In this document: positions 30,115 to 39,536 of the stretch, piece by piece | Layout: every line of letters starts with the position of its first letter | Numbering within the stretch: the first letter of the stretch is position 1 | Source of the DNA: Sulfurovum sp. | Lineage (GTDB): Bacteria > Campylobacterota > Campylobacteria > Campylobacterales > Sulfurovaceae | Direction: 5' to 3' | DNA: 64,000 bases | NCBI GenBank assembly: GCA_030949725.1 | Contig: JAUZSE010000015.1 | Span: 1 to 64,000, forward strand | The notes under the pieces: generated by a model | The model's input: only the letters and a program-made list of their open reading frames with translations | Told to the model about the DNA's origin: nothing | Databases searched by the model: none | Made by a program: the position numbers and the translations under genes

Positions 30115-30975
30115 TATAGAACTCCTGATTTTTTTTAATTCTTTTAAATATGCTGCAGCTTCATCAGAAACATATTTGAATGAGACAAATCTATCTTTAT
30201 CTTGTTCTTTCATTTCCCATAAACCTTCACTCGCACTCAAACCAATTTCAAGAATACAAGGTGTATAAAGGTGGATATATGTTGGTCCAAGTTCTCTTGC
30301 AATAAAGATAGCTTCTCTTACTACTTTAGCAACAGATTTAGGCGCTGATGCAGTAAGTTTTACAGAATATTGACATCCTGATGTTACAGCTAGTTCCCAC
30401 ATGCGTACTTTATCAAAAACTTTACCTTTTGGTGCCATTTTGAAAACTTGACCTTTTGGTGTTGAACCTGATTCTTGTCCACCTGTGTTTGCATATACTT
30501 CGTTATCAAAACAGATAGTTGTGATTTTCTCTTGTCTAAAGAAAGACTGTAGAGTATAGTCTAGACCGATATCGATCGTAGCACCATCACCTGCAAGTAC
30601 AACAACATCTTTCACTTTATCTGGAAATCTCCACTCTAAAGCTCTTTTGATACCTGATGCAACAGCATTTTGGTTACCAAATAGTGAATGCACTGTGTGC
30701 AATGCAATATGTGGGAACATTAGAGAAGTACAACCCGTTGAGTTAACAATGATAGTATCTTCAGGTTTAGGTAGTGCAGTTAAGATATATCTTAATGCTG
30801 CAGATTCCGGACAACCAGCACATAAAGAGTGCTCTTCCAATAATTCTTTTTTATCTGTAAGGTCAGAAATACCACGCTTTTCTACACCCCATGTTGCATT
30901 GTCCTCAAGATCGATGATATCTTTTGGCATTATATCCCGAAATTCGGGATTGATTTTATAAATATCTACTGACAT
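30114..30975 (-). pseudogene. 2-oxoacid:ferredoxin oxidoreductase beta subunit, second set (stop lost to a homopolymer change)
   Basis: ATG at 30975 with AGGGG. Holds the thiamine diphosphate site: LAGDGATIDIG and DNEVYANTGGQESG, plus Cys for the Fe-S cluster (EEHSLCAGCPESA and a later SGCQYS/TPCILE). Near the end a T8 run (plus strand 30129-30136) makes the frame continue into the gamma gene. With seven, the protein ends KKSGVL and its TAA overlaps the gamma ATG as TAATG. The apparent beta-gamma fusion is therefore probably false. About 286 aa. Confidence 0.82.
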
Positions 30976-30976
30976 A

Positions 30977-32176
30977 TTATGCCCCTTTCTCTTCATTAAT
31001 GTGTTCTAAAACTTCGTGAAGAATAGCTTCAACTGGCATACTCATACCACCTGCAACTCTTGGTCTACCGATAATTTTAGCTTCTGATTTACCATAAAGT
31101 GATTGTGTTACTTCTTTATCTAACCATCCAACAATGTTGAATTCTGGAACAAAGATGTATTTAGCACTTTTAGTAGCCTCTAATAACTCAGCGTGCGGGA
31201 ATGGTCTAATCGTTCTAAGTTTTACAACTTTAGACTTAATTCCTAATTTAGTCAACTCTCTGTTGGCTTCTTTCGCTTGATGTGATGCCGTACCACAAGC
31301 AACAAATACAACCTCTGCATCTTGGTCACCTGATGTGTGTACTAGACCTTTTAAGAAATGTCTAGCATACGGGATAGATCTATCTACTGCAGATCTAACT
31401 TCCCACTGCCATGAAGCGTGAGTTGCATAAGAAATGTAGTTAGACTTCATAACAAATGGATCTCTCAAGAATCTTCCTGGAGGCATCTCTGAATCTATTG
31501 GAGGTAATGGTGCTCTGTATGGGTCATAAGGCATTAATGCGATATCATCGGCTGGAAGCATCACTGATTCTCTTGTATGAGATACAAAGAAACCATCAAC
31601 AACAGTCACTATCGGCACGTGTACATCTGGCATTTCTGCTACTGTAAATCCTGCGATGATCATGTCGAAAAGCTCTTGAACATTTTCTGCATACCAAATC
31701 ATACAACCTGTTTCAAGCATAAATGTAACTTCCAAGTTATCTGGTTGGATTGTTAGAGGTGAGTTAATACCTCTAGCCATCAAGATAAGTTGTACTGGAA
31801 TTCTAGTACCTGACCACATTGGAAAGTTTTCCATGGCTCTAAGTGTACCAGGTCCTGAAGTTGTTGTTACTGTTCTAGCACCCGCCATTGCACAACCGGC
31901 AACTTCAGACATAACACCAAATTCATTTTCCCCTCTAAAGTACATACCAACATACCCCTCTGCCCACAATTCACCAATAAGGTGAGCCGCTTCTGACTGA
32001 GGTGTAATAGGATACGATACTGATGCATCCACTGTACATCTTTTGATAGCTTCTTTAGTCACTTCTGAACCTGTCATAAAGTGTTTTTCTCTAGGAGCTT
32101 CAAAAAGCAAATAGTCAGTAGAAACTAATTTCTGACCTGACCAGTTTTTTTCTTTTGTCATATCTTTAATACTCAT
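30977..32176 (-). CDS. 2-oxoacid:ferredoxin oxidoreductase alpha subunit, second set
   Basis: 399 aa, AGGAGG upstream of the ATG. Contains the N-terminal pyrimidine-binding region (SYPITPQSEAAHLIGE, TTTSGPGT) and the second domain (VVFVACGTASHQAKEA, VKLRTIRPFP). Together with beta, gamma and the ferredoxin subunit it forms a pyruvate- or 2-oxoglutarate:ferredoxin oxidoreductase. Which substrate this set uses cannot be told from sequence alone. Stop overlaps the start region of beta by 1 bp spacing. Confidence 0.9.
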   Translation of the reverse strand: MSIKDMTKEKNWSGQKLVSTDYLLFEAPREKHFMTGSEVTKEAIKRCTVDASVSYPITPQSEAAHLIGELWAEGYVGMYFRGENEFGVMSEVAGCAMAGARTVTTTSGPGTLRAMENFPMWSGTRIPVQLILMARGINSPLTIQPDNLEVTFMLETGCMIWYAENVQELFDMIIAGFTVAEMPDVHVPIVTVVDGFFVSHTRESVMLPADDIALMPYDPYRAPLPPIDSEMPPGRFLRDPFVMKSNYISYATHASWQWEVRSAVDRSIPYARHFLKGLVHTSGDQDAEVVFVACGTASHQAKEANRELTKLGIKSKVVKLRTIRPFPHAELLEATKSAKYIFVPEFNIVGWLDKEVTQSLYGKSEAKIIGRPRVAGGMSMPVEAILHEVLEHINEEKGA

Positions 32177-32185
32177 AATAACCTC

Positions 32186-32755
32186 CTATTTCCCAAGCTC
32201 TTGCTTGACTTCTTTTGCAATTTCGATAAATCTTGCAAGGTCTTCAGAATGCTGATCCCTAATCGTAGCCATAGCGTCTTCGTGTCCTGAAAGTGCACAC
32301 ATACCAACGGTATAACAATCTGTTTCAGCTCTCACGATTTTTAATGCAACGTTCGCATAGTGACAATGTACACCGATAAAGATCGCTGCTTTAATGTTAT
32401 TATGCCAAATTGTCAAGTTCGGGTGATTTGGATTGATCTCTACTTCTGGATCAATCTTAGGATATTTTGGTCTATAATCATACATAGGTATCATTTTAGC
32501 ATTCAAAACTTCCGACATTTCTTTGATAAGTGTTGCTTTTTTCTTTGCCTCATCACTCCAAGCATACAATACTTGTGGACCAGGGAAGATCGTTGCATTT
32601 TCACTTGTCAACATTACTCTAGCAACTTCTCTCATTGCTACCTCTTCATCAACAATGTCTGTCAATAATAGTGCTTTACCTTCAGGTGGTGTTAATAAAC
32701 CATCATAGGTTGCAACCGGGTACGGTGCATAATAAGCTGGGCCTAAATTAGCCAT
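32186..32755 (-). CDS. 2-oxoacid:ferredoxin oxidoreductase accessory (epsilon-type) subunit, second set
   Basis: 189 aa, GGAG upstream. Paralogue of the protein at 35977: shared TIFPGPQVL, YRPKYPKID, INPNHPNLTI and FIGVHCHYANV. A fifth 'E' subunit is known from five-subunit oxidoreductases of Hydrogenobacter and Aquifex type. The fold may be related to the epsilon subunit of CO dehydrogenase (nucleotide-binding-like), but this is only inferred. First gene of the second set. Confidence 0.8.
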   Translation of the reverse strand: MANLGPAYYAPYPVATYDGLLTPPEGKALLLTDIVDEEVAMREVARVMLTSENATIFPGPQVLYAWSDEAKKKATLIKEMSEVLNAKMIPMYDYRPKYPKIDPEVEINPNHPNLTIWHNNIKAAIFIGVHCHYANVALKIVRAETDCYTVGMCALSGHEDAMATIRDQHSEDLARFIEIAKEVKQELGK

Positions 32756-32782
32756 TTTTTCTCCTATAAATTACTTGTACCA

Positions 32783-32855
32783 TCTTGCCATGTGTATAAA
32801 ATTTACCCTCAATCATAATTAAAATATAAGGGGAAAGCTTATGCACATGGCAAGA
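32783..32855. promoter_or_regulatory. Inverted repeat in the leader between the two oxidoreductase sets
   Basis: A perfect 12-bp inverted repeat (TCTTGCCATGTG at 32783-32794 and its complement at 32844-32855) with a 49-base loop. It lies 28 bases upstream of the second set's first start codon. It may form an mRNA stem controlling the second set separately from the first. Confidence 0.4.
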
Positions 32856-32901
32856 CAGTTATATCACTTTCTTAGAAAAAGAAAGAGTGTTCAATTCTTA
32901 G

Positions 32902-32923
32902 TTGGGGAAAACTTTCCCCCAAA
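32902..32923. terminator. Hairpin after the ferredoxin subunit gene
   Basis: TTGGGGAAA / TTTCCCCCAA around a 2-3 base loop, 8 bp downstream of the ferredoxin gene stop on the minus strand. It may partly terminate transcription between the two sets. Confidence 0.5.
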
Positions 32924-32930
32924 TAAGAGT

Positions 32931-33176
32931 TTACGCTTCTTCTGTAGTAACCATTGCCATTTCTATACAATCTCTGTTAAGAAGGTCAGAACATACATAA
33001 ACACAAATTGCACATCCCTTACATCTATCTTCATCAACCCATGAAGTTCCATGATCATTACCGTGTTTGTGTTCTTTATCAAACATCAATGTGTTTGGCT
33101 CTGGACAGTAAAGCGTACACATATTACATTTATACGTCGAACACATCTCTGAATTTACTTTTGCTACATAATACAT
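32931..33176 (-). CDS. 2-oxoacid:ferredoxin oxidoreductase delta subunit (2x[4Fe-4S] ferredoxin)
   Basis: 81 aa with Cys spaced CSTYKCNMCTLYCP and CKGCAICVYVC, two [4Fe-4S] binding sets. The long insert with several His/Asp between them is normal in delta subunits. It passes electrons to or from ferredoxin. It is the only delta gene for the two sets in this window, so both may share it. Confidence 0.85.
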   Translation of the reverse strand: MYYVAKVNSEMCSTYKCNMCTLYCPEPNTLMFDKEHKHGNDHGTSWVDEDRCKGCAICVYVCSDLLNRDCIEMAMVTTEEA

Positions 33177-33189
33177 TATTTTTCCTTTT

Positions 33190-33894
33190 TTATACTGTGA
33201 TTCTAGTTATTAGTTCTGCATTTTCAAGGTCGATACTATCAGCCATTGCAAATGTTGCGTTGATTACTTCCATGTTTTTAGCAAGAAGATCTTCTTTTTT
33301 CTTAAACTTTTTTTCTATCGCGGAGTCAAGTGAAGCAGTACCACCAGAAGCAACAAATGAATTACCTAAGAATCTTTCTCTTACGGCAGCTTCAATATGA
33401 CCTTCATTTACAAGACCTGTAAGTCCAAGTAACATACCCATCATAGCCATGTTTGTTGCTAGTTCAGTACCAGCAATGTTAATGGCTAACTCTGTAGCAT
33501 TAAATTGAATTACCTTAGCATTTTGAGCCTTTAGTGCTTTAATATCATCTTCATTAAGTACATCAATATCAGTATTAATAATAACCAAAGCATTTTTCTT
33601 TAAACCAGTATAGAAAGGCATTGTGTATGACTTACCATGTGTTACAACTTGTGAGTGGTAAATAAGAATAATATCTGGGTATACAACTTCACCTACTTCA
33701 TAGATAGGCTCAGAAGATGCTCTTACATACGCTTCAACTGGTGCCATTCTTTTTTCAGAACCAAAAAATGGTACCAAAGATGCAAATTTACCTGCATTAT
33801 CCATACATGAACCAAGGATGTGAGCAGAGGTAACAACCCCTTGTCCACCAAGCCCTGATATACGCATGTTATATCTTTTTTTATCTGCTGCCAT
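33190..33894 (-). CDS. 2-oxoacid:ferredoxin oxidoreductase gamma subunit, first set
   Basis: 234 aa. GLGGQGVVTSAHI near the start and FFGSEKRMAPVEAYVR are hallmarks of the gamma domain that binds coenzyme A. SGGTASLDSAIEKKFKKKEDL near the end matches the second set. Starts 1 bp after beta, and precedes the ferredoxin gene by 13 bp. Confidence 0.9.
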   Translation of the reverse strand: MAADKKRYNMRISGLGGQGVVTSAHILGSCMDNAGKFASLVPFFGSEKRMAPVEAYVRASSEPIYEVGEVVYPDIILIYHSQVVTHGKSYTMPFYTGLKKNALVIINTDIDVLNEDDIKALKAQNAKVIQFNATELAINIAGTELATNMAMMGMLLGLTGLVNEGHIEAAVRERFLGNSFVASGGTASLDSAIEKKFKKKEDLLAKNMEVINATFAMADSIDLENAELITRITV

Positions 33895-33895
33895 A

Positions 33896-34771
33896 TTAGC
33901 TTACCTCTCTTTTTGTTTTAGATTCAACTTGAGCAAACAATTCTTTTGCTTCAGGTGTCATAAATTCTTCAAATGCAAAACGACCTTTTTCCATCTCTTT
34001 TGCATCTTTAAATACATCTGGAGTTGGAATAGAATACTCAATGTTACACGATGTATATACATGAATGAACGTTGGTCCAAGGTTTCTTGCTGCGAAGATT
34101 GCTCTTCTAATCGCTTTAGCTGCTTTGTTTATATTTGTCGGAGACATTTTAACAACATACACACATCCAGCAGTAATTGCTAGTTGCATTGCAGGCATTT
34201 TTCCAAAGTTTTTACCTTTTGGAGACATTTTAAGAACAGCACCTTCAATAGACATACCAGACTCTTGTCCACCAGTATTTCCGTAAACTTCATTGTCAAG
34301 CATGATAGTCGTGAATTTTTCACGTCTGAACCACGCATGCATAGTCATAGAGAAACCGATATCCATCATACCACCGTCACCGGCGATAGTGATAACATCT
34401 TTCTGAATGTCAGGAAATCTTAGTCTAAATGCACGAGTCATTCCAGATGCCATAGCATTTTGATCACCGTAGTTACCATATACAAATGGAACTGCAGCTT
34501 GAGAAATAGCAAGTCTACCACATCCCGCAGTACCAATAGTTACTGTATTTTCAGGGTTTGGAAGTGCTGCAAAGATGATCTTAATATAATAAGCCATCCA
34601 ACATCCAGAACACATTGGGTGTTCTTCAACTAATTCTTTGTAAGCGCCCATATTTTTAACGCCTACTTCACTATATTTTCTACCAAATGGACCATAATCA
34701 ACTAGTTCAACATAATCTTTTGGAAGATATCTCTTAAACTTTGACGCTGGGATCATATATCTTAAACTCAT
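33896..34771 (-). CDS. 2-oxoacid:ferredoxin oxidoreductase beta subunit, first set
   Basis: 291 aa, AAGGATAAAGT upstream. Thiamine diphosphate motif IAGDGGMMDIGFS and DNEVYGNTGGQESG; Cys in HPMCSGCWM for the Fe-S cluster and AITAGC, YTSCNIEY. Clearly diverged from the second-set beta, consistent with the two sets having different 2-oxoacid substrates. Confidence 0.9.
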   Translation of the reverse strand: MSLRYMIPASKFKRYLPKDYVELVDYGPFGRKYSEVGVKNMGAYKELVEEHPMCSGCWMAYYIKIIFAALPNPENTVTIGTAGCGRLAISQAAVPFVYGNYGDQNAMASGMTRAFRLRFPDIQKDVITIAGDGGMMDIGFSMTMHAWFRREKFTTIMLDNEVYGNTGGQESGMSIEGAVLKMSPKGKNFGKMPAMQLAITAGCVYVVKMSPTNINKAAKAIRRAIFAARNLGPTFIHVYTSCNIEYSIPTPDVFKDAKEMEKGRFAFEEFMTPEAKELFAQVESKTKREVS

Positions 34772-34790
34772 ACTTTATCCTTTTAAGCTT

Positions 34791-35960
34791 TTATGCTTGT
34801 AATTTTTCTGAGTCCATGCCAAGAGCAATGTATATCTCTTCCATGATCAACTCAACCGGTAATGTCATACCACCAAAAACTCTTGGACCATCTATAACGA
34901 TACCACTGTTATCAATAGAAGATTTAACTTCTGTTGCCAACCAACCAGTAATGTTATGTTCAGGAATAATAACCGCTTTAGCATTTTTAAGTGCATCACG
35001 AATCTCTTGTTTAGGGAATGGTCTAATAGCTTTTACTTTAACAAAACCAACACTTAAACCTTCTTCTTCAGCATATCTGTTTGCTTCTCTGGCTTGTGCA
35101 GCTGCACATCCAGAAGCAAGAATAAATACATCTGCATCAGGGTGAATTACTTCAATTGGTCCACCAAGGTACTGATAAATATATTTCATTGCTCTAGAAT
35201 TTGAATCCCAAATCTCTTGTTGCCATACTGAGTGAATCAAGTAAGACATAAAGTTTGACTTTTGCACAGGAGCATCTCTTTGGATTCTCGCTGGTGGCAC
35301 TTCGTTATCCATTGCTGGAACTGGTGCTGCATAAGGATCATTTTCTTTATATGCATATTTCTCATCCATCATATCAACATAGCCTTTTGCATGTGTTACG
35401 AAGAAACCTTCTGTAGCAACTGCAACGGGGATATATACATCAACTTTTTCAGTAATAGCAAATGCTGCTAGTGTAAAGTCAAATGTGTCTTGTTGATTTT
35501 CAGCGTGAAGCATTACTGCACCACAATGGAGCATATATGCCATTTCGATATTATCTGGCTGGATAGAAAGAGGTGCATTTACAACACGAGTAAGTATACC
35601 AAGTACACAAGGAACTCTGTGTCCTGGCTATGAAACGATTGCTTCAAGTCCTCTTAAAAGTCCAGGTCCTGATGTTGCTGTAAACAGACGAACACCAGCT
35701 CTAGCCGCACCTGCGATCGCAGACATTGTACCAAGCTCTTCTTCTGCTCTATAGTACTCTTTGATGTGACCTTGGGCAAAAATATCACCAACAAGGTGCA
35801 TTACTTCCGACTGTGGAGTAATAGGATATGCAATTGCCATATCAACGCTTGCTCTTTTAACAGCTTCTGCCATTGCTTGCGCACCTGTAATAAAGTGCTT
35901 TTCTCTTGGAGCCTCATTTAAGAGGAAATCCATATCTACTAATGTTTTATTTAAACTCAT
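34791..35960 (-). pseudogene. 2-oxoacid:ferredoxin oxidoreductase alpha subunit, first set, with in-frame TAG
   Basis: Reads as one 389-residue frame from 35960 to 34791 except for a single TAG at 35628-35630. The second-set alpha has Trp at the equivalent place (MWSGTRIP against S-stop-PGHRVP), so TGG to TAG is the simplest change. Otherwise intact: YPITPQSEVMHLVGD, TSGPGLLRG, SIQPDNIEM, LASGCAAAQAREANR. Either a nonsense mutation, read-through, or a base-call error. Confidence 0.85.
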
Positions 35961-35976
35961 ATATTTCTCCTTTACC

Positions 35977-36690
35977 TTATTCGACTTCTGCTACGTGTTC
36001 ACCTTTTCTACTCATGATGAGAGATCTGTACTCACCATAATCAGCAGGTGTAAGTGAACCCCAATCCTCTTTTGGTAAAGATGGATTTTCTGGTGGCATA
36101 GTTGCTGTGTGCTCAATACCAAGTTCTTTTCTTACTTCTATAATAACATCTCTAAATTTTAGAATGTCTGAGGCATGTACGTCTCTGATTGAAGCCATAG
36201 CTTCTTCATGACCCATAAATGCACACATAGCAACTGTATAACAGTCAGTACCTGCTCTAATCATTCTCAAAGTAAGGTTTGCATAGTGACAGTGTACACC
36301 AATAAACACACAAGCTTTAATTCTGTTATCTAGGATTGTTAAGTTCGGGTGATTTGGATTAATTTCTGCCTTAACATCAATCTTTGGATATTTAGGTCTA
36401 TAATCTGGCATTGGAATAATTTTACAATTTGGAATTTCTGACGCCAAATCCAAAATTGCTGCTGATTTTTCTGCAACATCATCTCTCCAGTCCCATAAAA
36501 CTTGTGGTCCAGGGAATATCGTTGGATTATCCATTGTTAAAAGAGCTTTTGCAGCATCTCTCATCGCCTCATCTTCTGATACGATGTTACCATAAAGTAA
36601 CGCTTGTCCTTCGGGAGATAATTCAACCCCCATAGATGGTGCCGATTGTGGCATATAGCCTACCGGACCAACTTCTATTATCTTTGACAT
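35977..36690 (-). CDS. 2-oxoacid:ferredoxin oxidoreductase accessory (epsilon-type) subunit, first set
   Basis: 237 aa, AAGGAG upstream. Homologous to the 189-aa protein at 32186 (TIFPGPQVLWDW, DYRPKYPKID, FIGVHCHYAN) with an extra C-terminal stretch of about 45 residues. First gene of the nine-gene cluster. Five-subunit oxidoreductases with such an extra subunit are known in Aquificales; the role of this subunit is not established. Confidence 0.8.
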   Translation of the reverse strand: MSKIIEVGPVGYMPQSAPSMGVELSPEGQALLYGNIVSEDEAMRDAAKALLTMDNPTIFPGPQVLWDWRDDVAEKSAAILDLASEIPNCKIIPMPDYRPKYPKIDVKAEINPNHPNLTILDNRIKACVFIGVHCHYANLTLRMIRAGTDCYTVAMCAFMGHEEAMASIRDVHASDILKFRDVIIEVRKELGIEHTATMPPENPSLPKEDWGSLTPADYGEYRSLIMSRKGEHVAEVE

Positions 36691-37143
36691 ATTTGATTCT
36701 CCTTAGTAAATGTTATCAAAACTTAGTTTGATTTCAGCTCATAAGCTAATGTATCCTATCCAAAATATATCTAAAATCTCATAAAAGAGACTGTATTTAT
36801 ATTTCAAAAGCCGATAAGTGTGTAGTATAGTAATGTGAGTTTAACTAACATACACTTGATTCTGCATAGTAGCGACAATGTAGCCAAAATCATCCTAGTC
36901 CTTAGCCAACAATTACTGCCTAGCTTCATCCTTGATAATGAGTCTCACTTACTGTCTCTACTATGTAGAAACCTTATACTACCAATTTAATCATATTAGA
37001 TTAATCTGGGTTTAAATCGTCCCTATCAACCTTGGCATATTTTAAACACTGTGTATATTCTTCACATTGTTTTTTTCCTTTTAATATGTATTTTATAGAT
37101 ATCTTATTGGGTATAACTGAATATTTATTCATTTTAGGAACCT
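36691..37143. other. Long intergenic region with a 20-bp-armed inverted repeat
   Basis: 450 bases upstream of the oxidoreductase cluster and downstream of the Rrf2 regulator. Most of it shows no gene. Within it 36860-36970 forms a large imperfect inverted repeat. GATAATGAGTCTCA at 36934-36947 faintly resembles a Fur-type site but is not convincing. Confidence 0.5.
36860..36970. repeat. Large inverted repeat, 111 bp, possible MITE or leader RNA
   Basis: Left arm TTCTGCATAGTAGCGACAAT and the complement of the right arm TTCTACATAGTAGAGACAGT match at 17 of 20 positions; some mismatches would be G-U pairs in RNA. Could be a miniature transposable element or a structured leader of the oxidoreductase transcript. 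No coding sequence inside. Confidence 0.5.
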
Positions 37144-37557
37144 CTATATCTTAGTACCCTCACCTGCTATACTTTCTATGGTTGATTCTCTAAACATTTT
37201 TTGCAATTGGACTTTGGATTTTATCCATTTATCATGCAGTGCACATTTTTCTTTTACATCACAAGAATCTATGCCAAGTATACATTCTTCATTTTTTATA
37301 GCATCATTAAAGAGTGCTAAAACATCACCAACGGTGATTTCTGATGCTTTTTTTAGAAATTTATATCCGCCCTCACGACCTCTGATAGATTCTATAAAAC
37401 CGACTTTGACAAGTTCAGTCATTATTTTTGTTAAAAACTTATAAGGTATGTTCAAGTTCTCCGATAATTCTTTTGCAGAAATCAGTGATGATTCTTTCTG
37501 CTTGACCATATATGCCAAAATTCGTATCGTGTATTTTGACGTGTTACTTAAGTGCAT
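37144..37557 (-). CDS. nsrR: Rrf2-family regulator, NsrR-like
   Basis: 137 aa. Winged helix at the N-terminus (MHLSNTSKYTIRILAYM, SLISAKELSENLNIPYKFLTKI, GREGGYKF) and three Cys, C-x6-C-x5-C, near residue 95, as expected for a [2Fe-2S]/[4Fe-4S] cluster. It is divergent from norC, so it most likely senses NO and represses the nor operon. IscR or another Rrf2 member is the alternative; the context favours NsrR. Confidence 0.78.
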   Translation of the reverse strand: MHLSNTSKYTIRILAYMVKQKESSLISAKELSENLNIPYKFLTKIMTELVKVGFIESIRGREGGYKFLKKASEITVGDVLALFNDAIKNEECILGIDSCDVKEKCALHDKWIKSKVQLQKMFRESTIESIAGEGTKI

Positions 37558-37607
37558 GTGTCTTCCTTTTAGGGAGTAGTTAGGCAGTTGTATCGTATTT
37601 TACATTA

Positions 37608-37650
37608 GATACTATTTAATTACTACTCTAAGGTAGTATTAAATATCATC
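37608..37650. promoter_or_regulatory. Extended dyad upstream of norC, candidate NsrR-like operator
   Basis: TACTAC-N6-GTAGTA (37621-37638) is the core of a longer dyad whose halves (GATACTATTTAAT and the complement GATGATATTTAA) extend about 18 bp each side. It overlaps where the -35 of the norC promoter would lie. Such placement fits repression by the divergent Rrf2 regulator. Confidence 0.55.
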
Positions 37651-37651
37651 C

Positions 37652-37660
37652 TGCTACAAT
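37652..37660 (+). promoter_or_regulatory. Extended -10 element of the nor promoter
   Basis: TGCTACAAT fits the extended -10 pattern TGnTAnnnT about 44 bp upstream of the norC start. The dyad is immediately upstream, so a repressor there would block RNA polymerase. Confidence 0.5.
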
Positions 37661-37703
37661 TCGATTTACTACTTGAATGTAGAATTTAAAAAAGGATACT
37701 CTT

Positions 37704-39528
<1,825 letters not shown>

Positions 39529-39536
39529 GGCAAAAT

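Noticed and set aside
29400-30975. A natural beta-gamma fusion oxidoreductase subunit
   Set aside because: Gamma has its own SD and ATG, and a one-base change in a T8 run restores a stop overlapping that ATG; the first set has separate genes.
36930-36950. Fur box at GATAATGAGTCTCA
   Set aside because: Too few matches to the Fur consensus and no iron-uptake gene next to it.
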